Assembly: GCF_900168195.1 (NCBI RefSeq)
Contig: NZ_FUYX01000015.1
Span: forward strand, 62,001 to 126,000
Length of the DNA stretch: 64,000 nucleotides
Direction: 5' to 3'
Source: Allobosea thiooxidans
Lineage (GTDB): Bacteria; Pseudomonadota; Alphaproteobacteria; Rhizobiales; Beijerinckiaceae
Position numbers and translations under genes: made by a program. Below, one piece after another: positions 8,645-16,279 of the stretch. The stretch's first letter is position 1. Every line of letters begins with the position of its first letter. The notes beneath the pieces were generated by a model. The model was given only the letters and a program-made list of their open reading frames with translations, searched no databases and had not been told where the DNA came from.

Positions 8645-10171
8645 ATGAATATTGCGTCCCTCCTCTCGCGTGCCGCGACGGTGACCCCCGGCAGGACCGC
8701 GGTGTTCGAGGGAACGACACCGGTCTGGAGCTATGGCGAATGGGCCTCGCTCGCCGCGCGGCTCGCCGCGGGCCTCTGCGGCAGGCATGGCCTGCGAGCC
8801 GGTGACCGCGTCGCGCTGGTCATGCGCAACTGTCCCGACTATCTGGCCCTGCTCTTCGCCTGCTGGCGGGCGGGGCTGATCTGCGTGCCGGTGAACGCGA
8901 AGCTCCATGCCCGGGAGGTGGCGCATATCCTCGACGATTCCGGCGCGGCGCTCGTCTTCGTCACGGCCGATCTCGCAGGCACGGTCTCCGAGGCGCTGGG
9001 TTTCATGCAGGGGCGGCAGCCGCCGGTCATCGCGGTCGGCGGCAAGGATCACCGCGCGCTGATGCAGTCGGATGAGGCGGCGGAGAGCGATGTCGCGGCG
9101 GGCGACCCGGCCTGGCTGTTCTACACCAGCGGCACGACCGGCCGGTCCAAGGGAGCGGTGCTGTCCCATCGCAACCTGCGCGCGATGACATTGGGCTATC
9201 TGGCGGAGGTCGACACGGTCTCACCGCGAGACTGCATCCTGCACCCGGCGCCATTGTCTCACGGATCCGGCCTCTATGCCCTGCCGCATGTCGCCGGCAT
9301 GGCCGCCCAGGTGGTGCCGGAAAGCGGCCGCTTCGACCCCGTCGAGCTCGCGTCGCTCCTGCGCAGCCACACGGGCTGCGCCTTCTTCGCCGCGCCCACC
9401 ATCGTGACCCGCCTGATGAATGCCGGCGTCGTCGACGACGCCGCGCGCGCCGGGCTCAAGACGATCATCTATGGCGGCGGGCCGATGTATGTCGAGGACA
9501 GCCGTCGCGCGCTCGACGTCTTCGGCCAGCGCCTCGTCCAGATCTATGGTCAGGGCGAGAGTCCGATGACGATCACCGTGCTGCCGCGCGGCCTCCACGC
9601 CGAGACCGGGGACGGCCTGCTCGACCATCGGCTCGGATCCGTCGGGTATCCGCAGGCCATCGTCGCCCTGCGCATCGCCGGCGCCGATGACGAGCGCTTG
9701 CCGGCCGGGCAGATCGGCGAGGTCCAGGTCCGCGGCGACAGCGTGATGAGCGGATACTGGAACAATCCCGAGGCCACGGCGGCGGCGCTGCGGGGTGGCT
9801 GGCTCCATACCGGGGATCTCGGCTCGCTCGACGAGCATGGTCTGCTCACCCTGAAGGACCGCTCCAAGGACGTGATCATCTCCGGCGGCGTGAACATCTA
9901 TCCGCGCGAGGTCGAAGAGGTGCTGCTGCAGCACCCGGCCGTGTCGGAGGTCGCCGTCTTCGGGCGCAGGCATCCGGACTGGGGCGAGGAAGTCGTCGCG
10001 GCGGTCAGCCTGCATGCCGGCGCAACGGCCACGCCTCGCGAGCTGGATACCCTCTGCGAAGCCCATATCGCGCGCTTCAAGAAACCCAAGCAGTACCTGT
10101 TCCTCGATGCCCTGCCGAAGAATTCCTACGGCAAGATCCTGAAGACGGAGCTGCGCCGGCAGGCCGGCTGA
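8645..10171 (+). CDS. AMP-dependent acyl-CoA synthetase/ligase
   Basis: A 508-residue ANL-superfamily enzyme that adenylates a carboxylic acid and then forms its CoA thioester. It has the P-loop YTSGTTGRSKGAVLSH, the YGQGES adenine motif, GWLHTGDLGSLDE, the hinge KDRSKDVIISGG and the C-terminal catalytic lysine in PKNSYGKILK. The ATG at 8645 lies just after the LivF stop; a longer in-frame reading exists but overlaps LivF. The position directly after the importer suggests it activates the imported acid or the acid produced by the dehydrogenases upstream. It may be a medium-chain or aromatic acid ligase; specificity is not readable. Confidence 0.93.
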   Translation: MNIASLLSRAATVTPGRTAVFEGTTPVWSYGEWASLAARLAAGLCGRHGLRAGDRVALVMRNCPDYLALLFACWRAGLICVPVNAKLHAREVAHILDDSGAALVFVTADLAGTVSEALGFMQGRQPPVIAVGGKDHRALMQSDEAAESDVAAGDPAWLFYTSGTTGRSKGAVLSHRNLRAMTLGYLAEVDTVSPRDCILHPAPLSHGSGLYALPHVAGMAAQVVPESGRFDPVELASLLRSHTGCAFFAAPTIVTRLMNAGVVDDAARAGLKTIIYGGGPMYVEDSRRALDVFGQRLVQIYGQGESPMTITVLPRGLHAETGDGLLDHRLGSVGYPQAIVALRIAGADDERLPAGQIGEVQVRGDSVMSGYWNNPEATAAALRGGWLHTGDLGSLDEHGLLTLKDRSKDVIISGGVNIYPREVEEVLLQHPAVSEVAVFGRRHPDWGEEVVAAVSLHAGATATPRELDTLCEAHIARFKKPKQYLFLDALPKNSYGKILKTELRRQAG

Positions 10172-10217
10172 CATTCCCATCCCGAAGAGCGCGACCACAA
10201 AACCCGGAGGACAACGC

Positions 10218-11246
10218 ATGAACAGGACTTTGACGGCGGCCTGTCTCGCCGCGACGGCGCTCGGCGCGCTGAGCGCGCCTTCCCTGGCGGAGACCCGCAA
10301 GCTGCGCGTGGCGGATTCCTTTCCCGCCGGCCACTACCTGGTGAAGCTGATCATCCAGCCCTGGATGGCGGAGGTGACGAAGCGCACCAATGGCGGCATC
10401 ACCTTCGACTATTTCCCGAGCCAGCAGATCGGCAAGGCCGCCGACATGCTGAAGCTGACTCAATCCGGCGTGGTCGATATCGGCTATGTCGCGCCGGCCT
10501 ACGTCTCCGACAAGATGGTGGCTTCCGAGGTCGCGATGCTGCCGGGCGGCTTCACCACGGCTTGCCAGGGCACGAAGGCCTATCTCGAAACCGCGCGCAA
10601 CGGGCTCGTCGCGGCAGAGGATTATGCGCCCAACAAGATCAAGCTGCTCGTCGCGGTCGCGCTGCCGCCCTATCAGATCCTGACCGCGAAGGCGCCGGTG
10701 GCGTCCGATCAGGATCTGAAGGGGCTGAAGCTCAGGACCACCGGCGGCGCGCAGGACCTCACCTTGCGCAGCATCGGGGCGACGCCCGTCCGCATGGCCG
10801 CGCCCGACACCTACGAATCGCTCTCGCGGGGGACGCTGGACGGCGTGCTGTTCCCGCTCGACAGCGTGATCTCCTACAACATCGACAAGCTGGTGAAGCA
10901 TTCGACCGAGGGCGAGAACTTCGGCAGCTTCATCGTCGCCTATTCGATCAGCGACGCCACCTGGAACAAGCTCACGCCCGAGACGCGCAAGGCCATGACC
11001 GAGGCTGCGGACGAGGTCAACAAGACCGCCTGCGCGGCAGTCGACCGGCAGGACGACGAGACCCGCCAGAAGCTGAAGACGTCCGGCGTCGTCTTCGCCC
11101 CGCTGCCGGCCGCGATGCATGCCAGCGTCGCGGGTAAGCTCAGCGAGGTCGGCAATGAATGGGCCAAGGGGCTGGACGGGCGCGGCAAGAAGGGCACCGA
11201 CGTCCTGAAGGAGTTCCGGGCGCTTCTGACGAAGACGGATGGTTGA
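10218..11246 (+). CDS. dctP: TRAP transporter substrate-binding protein, DctP-like
   Basis: A 342-residue periplasmic protein with a Sec signal peptide (MNRTLTAACLAATALGALSAPSLAE). The mature part shows TRAP family features: KLRVADSFPAGHYL at the first strand, LKGLKLRTTGG with the ligand-carboxylate arginine, and YESLSRGTLDGVLFPLDS. It binds an organic acid and hands it to the DctQM membrane pair encoded next. GGAGGA precedes the start. Having both a TRAP and a LIV-type importer in one operon is unusual and may mean two substrates or two intermediates. Confidence 0.92.
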   Translation: MNRTLTAACLAATALGALSAPSLAETRKLRVADSFPAGHYLVKLIIQPWMAEVTKRTNGGITFDYFPSQQIGKAADMLKLTQSGVVDIGYVAPAYVSDKMVASEVAMLPGGFTTACQGTKAYLETARNGLVAAEDYAPNKIKLLVAVALPPYQILTAKAPVASDQDLKGLKLRTTGGAQDLTLRSIGATPVRMAAPDTYESLSRGTLDGVLFPLDSVISYNIDKLVKHSTEGENFGSFIVAYSISDATWNKLTPETRKAMTEAADEVNKTACAAVDRQDDETRQKLKTSGVVFAPLPAAMHASVAGKLSEVGNEWAKGLDGRGKKGTDVLKEFRALLTKTDG

Positions 11247-11308
11247 TGCATGGCGGGCGGCGCGGGCCGGATGGCGCCGCGCCGGCTGCCTTCCCAAAAG
11301 GAATTCCG

Positions 11309-11854
11309 ATGAAATCGATCCTGCGCGCGCTGTCCGCGATCGAGGACGCCCTTGGCTGGCTGTCGGCGGCTGCGATGTTCGCCATCATGCTCATCGTCGT
11401 CTGTGACGTGGTGCTGCGCTATTTCTTCCACAGCCCGTTGTCCTGGGCCTACGACCTGATCTCGCTTTATCTCGTCGCCGCCGTCTTCTTCCTCTCGTTG
11501 TCGGCCGCCTATACCGAGGGCGCGCATGTCAATGTCGACATCCTGCAGCAGACCTTCCCGCCGCGGGCGATCCGGCTGAGCGAGGTCGTCACGACGGCGA
11601 TCGGCGCAGCCGTCTTTGCGCTGATCACCTATTTCGGCGCGTTGAGGACCCTCGACGCCTATGCCTCCAGCGACGTGCTGTCGGGTGCCATTCCCTGGCC
11701 GACATGGCCGTCGCTTGCGCTGGTGCCGCTCGGGTGCGGGCTGATGACGCTGCGGTTGCTGGTCCAGCTCGTCGCGCAACTGCTCAGTCTCGCCACCGGG
11801 CGCGACCTCGTCCCGGTCAGGATCGGTCACGGCGAGGGAGAACATTTCGAATGA
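11309..11854 (+). CDS. dctQ: TRAP transporter small permease, DctQ-like
   Basis: A 181-residue protein with four predicted membrane segments and the DctQ landmark VVLRYFFHSPLSWAYDLI near residues 35-50. The start at 11309 follows AAAAGGA. A longer in-frame reading upstream would overlap the DctP gene and lacks a good ribosome site. The stop overlaps the DctM start as ATGA. It bridges the binding protein and the large subunit. Confidence 0.9.
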   Translation: MKSILRALSAIEDALGWLSAAAMFAIMLIVVCDVVLRYFFHSPLSWAYDLISLYLVAAVFFLSLSAAYTEGAHVNVDILQQTFPPRAIRLSEVVTTAIGAAVFALITYFGALRTLDAYASSDVLSGAIPWPTWPSLALVPLGCGLMTLRLLVQLVAQLLSLATGRDLVPVRIGHGEGEHFE

Positions 11855-13143
11855 TCGTCGCCATCGGACTGGGCGTGCTGTTTTTCCTGCTCGCCATCGG
11901 AACGCCCGTCGGTTTCGCCATGATCGCCTCGGGCGTCATCGGCCTCTGGCTCGTCGGCGGCATGCCGATGCTCTCCGGCATCCTGGAGACGGCGCCGCTC
12001 TCCACCGTCGGAGCCTACGAGCTCATCACCATCCCGATGTTCCTGCTGATGGCCGAACTCGTGCTGCTCAGCGGCGTCGCCGACGACCTGTTCCGGGCGA
12101 CGGCGGCCTGGATGGGCCGGGTGCGCGGCGGGCTCGCCATGGCGACGGCCCTGGCCGGTGCCGGCTTCGGCGCGATCTGCGGCACGAGCACCGCCTCGGC
12201 GGCGACGCTCTCGGCGACAAGCCTGCCGGCGATGCTCAGGCAGGGCTACGAGCCGGCGATGGCCGGCGGCGTCGTCGCGATTTCCGGCACGCTCGCCATG
12301 CTGATCCCGCCCAGCGTTGCGCTCGTGATCTTCGGCCTCCTGGCCGAGGTCAATATCGGCGCGCTTCTGATCGGTGGAATCATTCCCGGCCTCCTCGTCA
12401 TGCTCACCATCATGGCGACGGTCTACGTCCTGGTGCTGCTCGATCCTTCCCGGGCGCCGCCGGCCAAGCCGGTGCCGTGGCGCGAAAAGATCGCCTGGCT
12501 CAAGGTCGTCGGTCCGATGGTCGTGCTCTTCGGCGCGGTGACGGGCGTGATCTACACGGGCATTGCCACGCCGACCGAGGCTTCGGCTCTCGGCGCGGCC
12601 GGCGCGCTCGCCATCGCGGCCTGGTACGGCAAGGTGACGGTGCCGGCGCTGGTGCGGGTCCTGCGCCGCTCCGCCAACGGCACCTGCATGATCGTGATGA
12701 TCCTGCTCGGCGCGCAGATCTTCGGCTATTTCTTCACGCTCACCCAGGTCACGCAGACGCTCGTCGCCTGGGTCGGTGCGCTCGAGGTCTCGCGCTGGCT
12801 GATCATCGCCCTCATCCTCTGCGGCTACATCGTCCTCGGCATGTTCATGGACCAGATCGCGATCCTGGTGCTGACGGTGCCGATCGTGCTGCCGCTGATC
12901 AAGGTGCTGGGCTTCGACCCGCTCTGGTTCGGCATCATCAAGATCGTCACGGCCGAGGTCGGGATGATCACGCCCCCGATCGGGCTCAACTGCTTCGTCG
13001 TGGCCCGATATTCGGGGCGTCCGGTGCAGGAGATCTTCCGCGGCTCGCTGCCGCATTTCATCGCCCATATCATCATCATCGCAGTGCTCGTCGCCTGGCC
13101 CGAGATCATCCTCTGGCTGCCGCGCAAGATGCTCGGTGGCTGA
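11851..13143 (+). CDS. dctM: TRAP transporter large permease, DctM-like
   Basis: A 430-residue polytopic protein, the sodium-coupled transport subunit of TRAP systems. Landmarks are LAIGTPVGFAMIASG, AGAGFGAICGTSTASAATL, IPPSVALVIFG, and near the C-terminus TAEVGMITPPIGLNCFVV. Length and motifs match DctM. It begins inside the DctQ stop codon (ATGA overlap) and ends 46 bases before the enoyl-CoA hydratase. With DctP and DctQ the transporter is complete. Confidence 0.93.
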   Translation: MIVAIGLGVLFFLLAIGTPVGFAMIASGVIGLWLVGGMPMLSGILETAPLSTVGAYELITIPMFLLMAELVLLSGVADDLFRATAAWMGRVRGGLAMATALAGAGFGAICGTSTASAATLSATSLPAMLRQGYEPAMAGGVVAISGTLAMLIPPSVALVIFGLLAEVNIGALLIGGIIPGLLVMLTIMATVYVLVLLDPSRAPPAKPVPWREKIAWLKVVGPMVVLFGAVTGVIYTGIATPTEASALGAAGALAIAAWYGKVTVPALVRVLRRSANGTCMIVMILLGAQIFGYFFTLTQVTQTLVAWVGALEVSRWLIIALILCGYIVLGMFMDQIAILVLTVPIVLPLIKVLGFDPLWFGIIKIVTAEVGMITPPIGLNCFVVARYSGRPVQEIFRGSLPHFIAHIIIIAVLVAWPEIILWLPRKMLGG

Positions 13144-13189
13144 TGGTCCGGTCCCTGCCTCATTCCTCGAAGTTGGAAAGCAGATCGAG

Positions 13190-13993
13190 ATGACGGAAGC
13201 CGTCCTCTATCACGCCGGCGATCAGGGCATCGTCACCCTGACGCTGAACCGGCCGGAGCTTCGCAACGCGATTTCGGACGAAGACATGGTCCTGGCGCTG
13301 CTCGCCGCGCTCGACCGGCTCCAGAACGACCGCAGCGCCCGGGTCGCGATCCTGACGGGCGCGGGCAGCGCCTTCTCCTCCGGCGGCAATCTGAAGAAGA
13401 TGGGCAGCGGCGGCGGGCTCAACGACCCGCAGCCGGTCCGGACGCGGCTCAACTATCGCAACGGAATCCAGAAGCTGCCCCTGGCCTTCGAGGCGCTCGA
13501 GATCCCGGTCATCGCGGCCGTCAACGGGCCGGCCATCGGCGCGGGCTGCGATCTGACGTTGATGTGCGACCTCCGGATCGCCTCGGAGAAAGCGAGCTTC
13601 GCCGAGAATTTCGTCAAGATCGGCCTCATCCCCGGAGATGGCGGGACATGGCTCCTGCCGCGGGTCGTCGGCTTCTCCAAGGCCTCCGAGATGGCCCTGA
13701 CGGGCGAGGCGGTCGCTGCTTCGGAGGCCAGGGCCATCGGGCTGGTCTCGGATGTCGTGCCGCATGGCGAATTGCTGGAGGCCGCGCATCGGCTCGCCCT
13801 GCGCATCGCCGTGAACCCGCCCTATGCGGTGCGAATGACCAAGCGGCTCCTGCGCGAAGCTTGGGCGTCGAAGCTCGGGCCAGTGCTCGAGATGGCGGCT
13901 AGCATGCAGGCGCTGGCGCACCATACCGCGGATCATCACGAGGCCGTTGCGGCTTTGCTCGAGAAACGGAGGCCGAAATTCGTAGGCGAATGA
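13190..13993 (+). CDS. enoyl-CoA hydratase/isomerase family protein
   Basis: A 267-residue crotonase-fold protein. The oxyanion-hole segments are GAGSAFSSGGNLKKM and VNGPAIGAGCDLTLMCDL, and the fold continues with FAENFVKIGLIPGDGGTWLLPR. The glutamate corresponding to the second catalytic acid of mitochondrial hydratase is replaced by G-D-G-G, a variant also found in crotonase-family enzymes with other activities. Hydratase, isomerase or a lyase are thus all possible. I took the ATG at 13190 with GGAAAG upstream. It is the last gene of the island and is followed by a strong terminator at 14067. Confidence 0.9.
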   Translation: MTEAVLYHAGDQGIVTLTLNRPELRNAISDEDMVLALLAALDRLQNDRSARVAILTGAGSAFSSGGNLKKMGSGGGLNDPQPVRTRLNYRNGIQKLPLAFEALEIPVIAAVNGPAIGAGCDLTLMCDLRIASEKASFAENFVKIGLIPGDGGTWLLPRVVGFSKASEMALTGEAVAASEARAIGLVSDVVPHGELLEAAHRLALRIAVNPPYAVRMTKRLLREAWASKLGPVLEMAASMQALAHHTADHHEAVAALLEKRRPKFVGE

Positions 13994-14066
13994 ACGCCTC
14001 TCAGGAGCCTTGATCGCTGCGAGGCTTCCCCGAGCCGGCTTAGCTGGTAACCTGAGCAACCTAAAG

Positions 14067-14096
14067 AAAGCCCGTCTCCAAGGAGGCGGGCTTTTT
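14067..14096 (+). terminator. rho-independent terminator of the first catabolic operon
   Basis: A GC-rich stem AAGCCCG/CGGGCTT, extended inward by CTCC/GGAG with one T-G wobble, is directly followed by TTTTT. It lies 73 bases after the enoyl-CoA hydratase stop. This is the clearest intrinsic terminator in the window and probably ends the transcript that began near 540. Confidence 0.85.
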
Positions 14097-14244
14097 GCCT
14101 TGGGCCTGAGCGCAACAGGTCCCGGCGCCCGGTTCGGCTGCATCGTTTCCGCCGGGGAATGCTGGCGAGATCTGGGCTTTTGCGAGGTTTTTGGGTCGAA
14201 TCCGGCATATTTGCGTCGATTATGGGGCGTTTGCCGCTCGTTCC

Positions 14245-14269
14245 GGAACCGCGCTCCCGCGGCGGGGTT
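14245..14269 (+). promoter_or_regulatory. candidate EcfG-type (general stress) promoter
   Basis: GGAAC at 14245-14249 and GGTT at 14266-14269 are separated by exactly 16 bases. The known alphaproteobacterial EcfG promoter consensus is GGAAC-N16/17-CGTT. The site lies about 40 bases before the DUF1236 gene at 14308. The same arrangement is found upstream of prkA at 31428-31452. The -10 differs from consensus in one base, so this remains a candidate. Confidence 0.4.
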
Positions 14270-14307
14270 TGCCGGGTGGGTCTGGGTTATTCCAGAGGAC
14301 GAAAGCC

Positions 14308-14724
14308 ATGAAGAAATTAGCTTTGGCCGCGATGCTGACGGTTATTCCAGCCCTCGTCTTCGCTCAAAATCCGCAGGGTGCCCAGGGCGGAGCGGCGGGT
14401 GGTGCTGCGGCAGGGGCCGTGGGTGGCGCTATCGTCGGGGGCCCGGTCGGGGCGGTGGTCGGCGGCGTCGGTGGCGCGGTTGCCGGTGGCATCGTCGGCG
14501 ACAACACGCCGCGCTTCCGGGAATATGTCGTCGAACAGCGCGTCCCCTCCTATTCCTATGAAGAGGAGCTGCGTGTCGGGACGGTGCTGCCCCAGCGCGG
14601 TGTGGTCTATCACCGCGTACCGGCGGAGTTCGGCGTCAGGAAGGAATATCGCTACACCGTCGTGAACGACCGGCCTGTCCTGGTCGAGCCGCGCACGCGG
14701 CGGGTGATCCAGGTCATCGAGTAG
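14308..14724 (+). CDS. DUF1236-type envelope protein with glycine-rich segment
   Basis: A 138-residue exported protein. A signal peptide (MKKLALAAMLTVIPALVFAQ) is followed by a glycine/alanine-rich stretch at about residues 23-65 with GxxxG repeats, like a glycine zipper that could insert in or line a membrane. The C-terminal part has YVVEQRVPSYSYEEELRVG and YRYTVVNDRPVLVEPRTRR. That layout resembles the DUF1236 domain common in Rhizobiales. AGAGGA precedes the ATG. It stands alone between two terminators, with a possible stress promoter upstream. The function is unknown. Confidence 0.8.
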   Translation: MKKLALAAMLTVIPALVFAQNPQGAQGGAAGGAAAGAVGGAIVGGPVGAVVGGVGGAVAGGIVGDNTPRFREYVVEQRVPSYSYEEELRVGTVLPQRGVVYHRVPAEFGVRKEYRYTVVNDRPVLVEPRTRRVIQVIE

Positions 14725-14735
14725 CGAACGTAAAC

Positions 14736-14767
14736 GCGAAGCTCGCCATCCAGGTGGCGGGCTTCGC
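14736..14767 (+). terminator. stem-loop terminator after the DUF1236 gene
   Basis: GCGAAGC at 14736-14742 pairs with GCTTCGC at 14761-14767, and CGCCA at 14744-14748 pairs with TGGCG at 14755-14759, leaving a 6-base loop. ATTCTCTCT follows. The hairpin starts 11 bases after the stop. It covers the alternative GTG start of the next gene at 14754, which argues for that gene starting at 14799. Confidence 0.65.
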
Positions 14768-14798
14768 ATTCTCTCTCGGCGGAGCGGCGAGCACGCAG

Positions 14799-15815
14799 AT
14801 GCCCAAGCCCGTTTCGAAACATCGTGCCGTGCGGGCGATCGCCGTGATCGGGCTTCTCCTCATGGGCCCCGGCGGTGCGTGGGCCCTGACGACCGAGGAG
14901 ATCAACCGCGCAGGCATGCCGATCTCGTCGCCCCTGCAGAAAGCCAGGCTTGGCGCGAGAGCCAAGCCCAGCGCCGCCATCGTCAAATCGCAGACCTTGC
15001 TGGCGCGCCAGGGCGTTTCCCCCGGCGAGATCGATGGCATGGACGGCGAGAACTATCGCAAGGCCGTCGCCCAGTTCAGGCGGCGGGAAAATCTCGGCCC
15101 GGGCGATGCCGTCGATGCCGCGACCTGGCGCGCGCTCGGTGGCGACGCAAGCCAGGACATCGTCGTCTCCTACACGGTGACGAAGGCCGATGCGCGCTAT
15201 GTCTTTTCGACGCGGATTCCGCGTGACTACGCCCGGCAGGCCCGGATGCGGCGGCTTGGCTATGGCAGCGCTCCGGAAATGTTCGCCGAACGCTTCAGGA
15301 TGGGAACTGGCTTGTTCCGCGCCCTCAATCCGCGGGGGCATTTTCGGTCGGCCGGCGCAACGCTCCAGGTCGTCGCTGCCGGTCGCGCCCGGCCGCGCGC
15401 CGAGATCCGATTGATCGAGGCCGACAAGCGGGCCGGCATGGTGACCGCCTATGGCGCGCAGGGCGAGATGATCGCCAGCTATCCGGCGACGATCGGCAGC
15501 GATGAAACCCCGTCGCCGGAGGGCGAATATCAGGTCGCGCGCGTCGTCAGGCAGCCCACCTACCACTACGACCCGGTCAAGAACTTCCAGCAAGGCCGCA
15601 ACACGCGCAGGCTCGTGCTTCCGCGCGGCCCGAACAATCCGGTCGGCACGATCTGGATCGGGCTGTCGAAGCCGACATTCGGCATACATGGGACGCCCGA
15701 GCCCTCGCGGATCGGGAAAGCCTCCTCCCATGGCTGCGTGCGGCTGACGAATTGGGATGCGGAGGATCTCGCCGGGATGGCAAAGCCCGGCACCGTCGTC
15801 CGTTTCGTCGACTAG
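14799..15815 (+). CDS. L,D-transpeptidase (YkuD family) with peptidoglycan-binding domain
   Basis: A 338-residue exported enzyme that remodels peptidoglycan cross-links or attaches proteins to it. After an N-terminal signal segment (AVRAIAVIGLLLMGPGGAWA) comes a helical peptidoglycan-binding-like part (LLARQGVSPGEIDGMDG and following), then the C-terminal YkuD domain. The catalytic residues lie in FGIHGTPEPSRIG and SHGCVRLTNWDAEDLA, where histidine and cysteine are both present. I prefer the ATG at 14799; a GTG at 14754 is inside the upstream terminator hairpin. It is not in an operon with neighbours. It probably acts in the periplasm. Confidence 0.88.
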   Translation: MPKPVSKHRAVRAIAVIGLLLMGPGGAWALTTEEINRAGMPISSPLQKARLGARAKPSAAIVKSQTLLARQGVSPGEIDGMDGENYRKAVAQFRRRENLGPGDAVDAATWRALGGDASQDIVVSYTVTKADARYVFSTRIPRDYARQARMRRLGYGSAPEMFAERFRMGTGLFRALNPRGHFRSAGATLQVVAAGRARPRAEIRLIEADKRAGMVTAYGAQGEMIASYPATIGSDETPSPEGEYQVARVVRQPTYHYDPVKNFQQGRNTRRLVLPRGPNNPVGTIWIGLSKPTFGIHGTPEPSRIGKASSHGCVRLTNWDAEDLAGMAKPGTVVRFVD

Positions 15816-15818
15816 CGC

Positions 15819-15835
15819 CAGCCAGGCACTGGCTG
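15819..15835 (+). terminator. short hairpin after the L,D-transpeptidase gene
   Basis: CAGCCAG at 15819-15825 and CTGGCTG at 15829-15835 form a seven-base-pair stem with a GCA loop, starting four bases after the stop codon. There is no T-run, so termination here is only a possibility. Confidence 0.35.
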
Positions 15836-15973
15836 CGAGAGCGCGGCGGGCGGCCAAACGTGATTTGCATTCGGCGCGAAACCGGCGCCTGCTATGGACG
15901 TAGTTGTCTCCATGCCGATGTTTGGAAATGACCGCTGCGGCGCATAGGGACGTCGCCTGGGCGGAGACAAGCC

Positions 15974-16228
15974 ATGCATAGCGGGACAGGCACGCTTATC
16001 CTGCGCAACGGGCGCAGGCTTCCGCTTGTCTATAAATTCGGCAGCGACCATGGCGACACCCGCGCAGGCTACCTGTTCTGCGATACCTCCGACGTCGATC
16101 CCGCGATCCTCTGCGAGCGCATGCATGTCCTGTGCGACGACGGCACCGAGGTCGTCGTGGCCGTGACGCATTCGAGCGATCGCTATCTTGCCATCACCGG
16201 GCGAGTGGCGCCGAAGGCGGCGGCATAG
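15974..16228 (+). CDS. hypothetical small protein, 84 residues
   Basis: I do not recognise a named family. The product begins MHSGTGTLILRNGRRLPLVY and continues with alternating hydrophobic and polar residues that suggest a small beta-barrel-like domain. There is no signal peptide or membrane segment. Three cysteines are present (LFCDTSD, ILCERM, VLCDDG). GGAGA lies at 15961-15965, nine bases before the ATG, and codon use resembles the neighbours, so I think it is real. It is transcribed towards a LuxR-type regulator and separated from it by a hairpin. Confidence 0.65.
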   Translation: MHSGTGTLILRNGRRLPLVYKFGSDHGDTRAGYLFCDTSDVDPAILCERMHVLCDDGTEVVVAVTHSSDRYLAITGRVAPKAAA

Positions 16229-16239
16229 CGCCGCGTGCG

Positions 16240-16263
16240 GCGGGGCTCCCCGGCCAGCCCCGC
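16240..16263. terminator. convergent hairpin between the small ORF and the LuxR-type regulator
   Basis: GCGGGGCT at 16240-16247 pairs perfectly with AGCCCCGC at 16256-16263 around an 8-base loop. It sits in the 51-base gap between two convergent genes and could serve both, although no T-run follows in either direction. Confidence 0.45.
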
Positions 16264-16279
16264 CCCGGCTTGTCCCGCC

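Noticed and set aside
14754..14798. GTG at 14754 as start of the L,D-transpeptidase
   Set aside because: It lies inside the terminator hairpin of the preceding gene and would put 15 residues before a good signal peptide.
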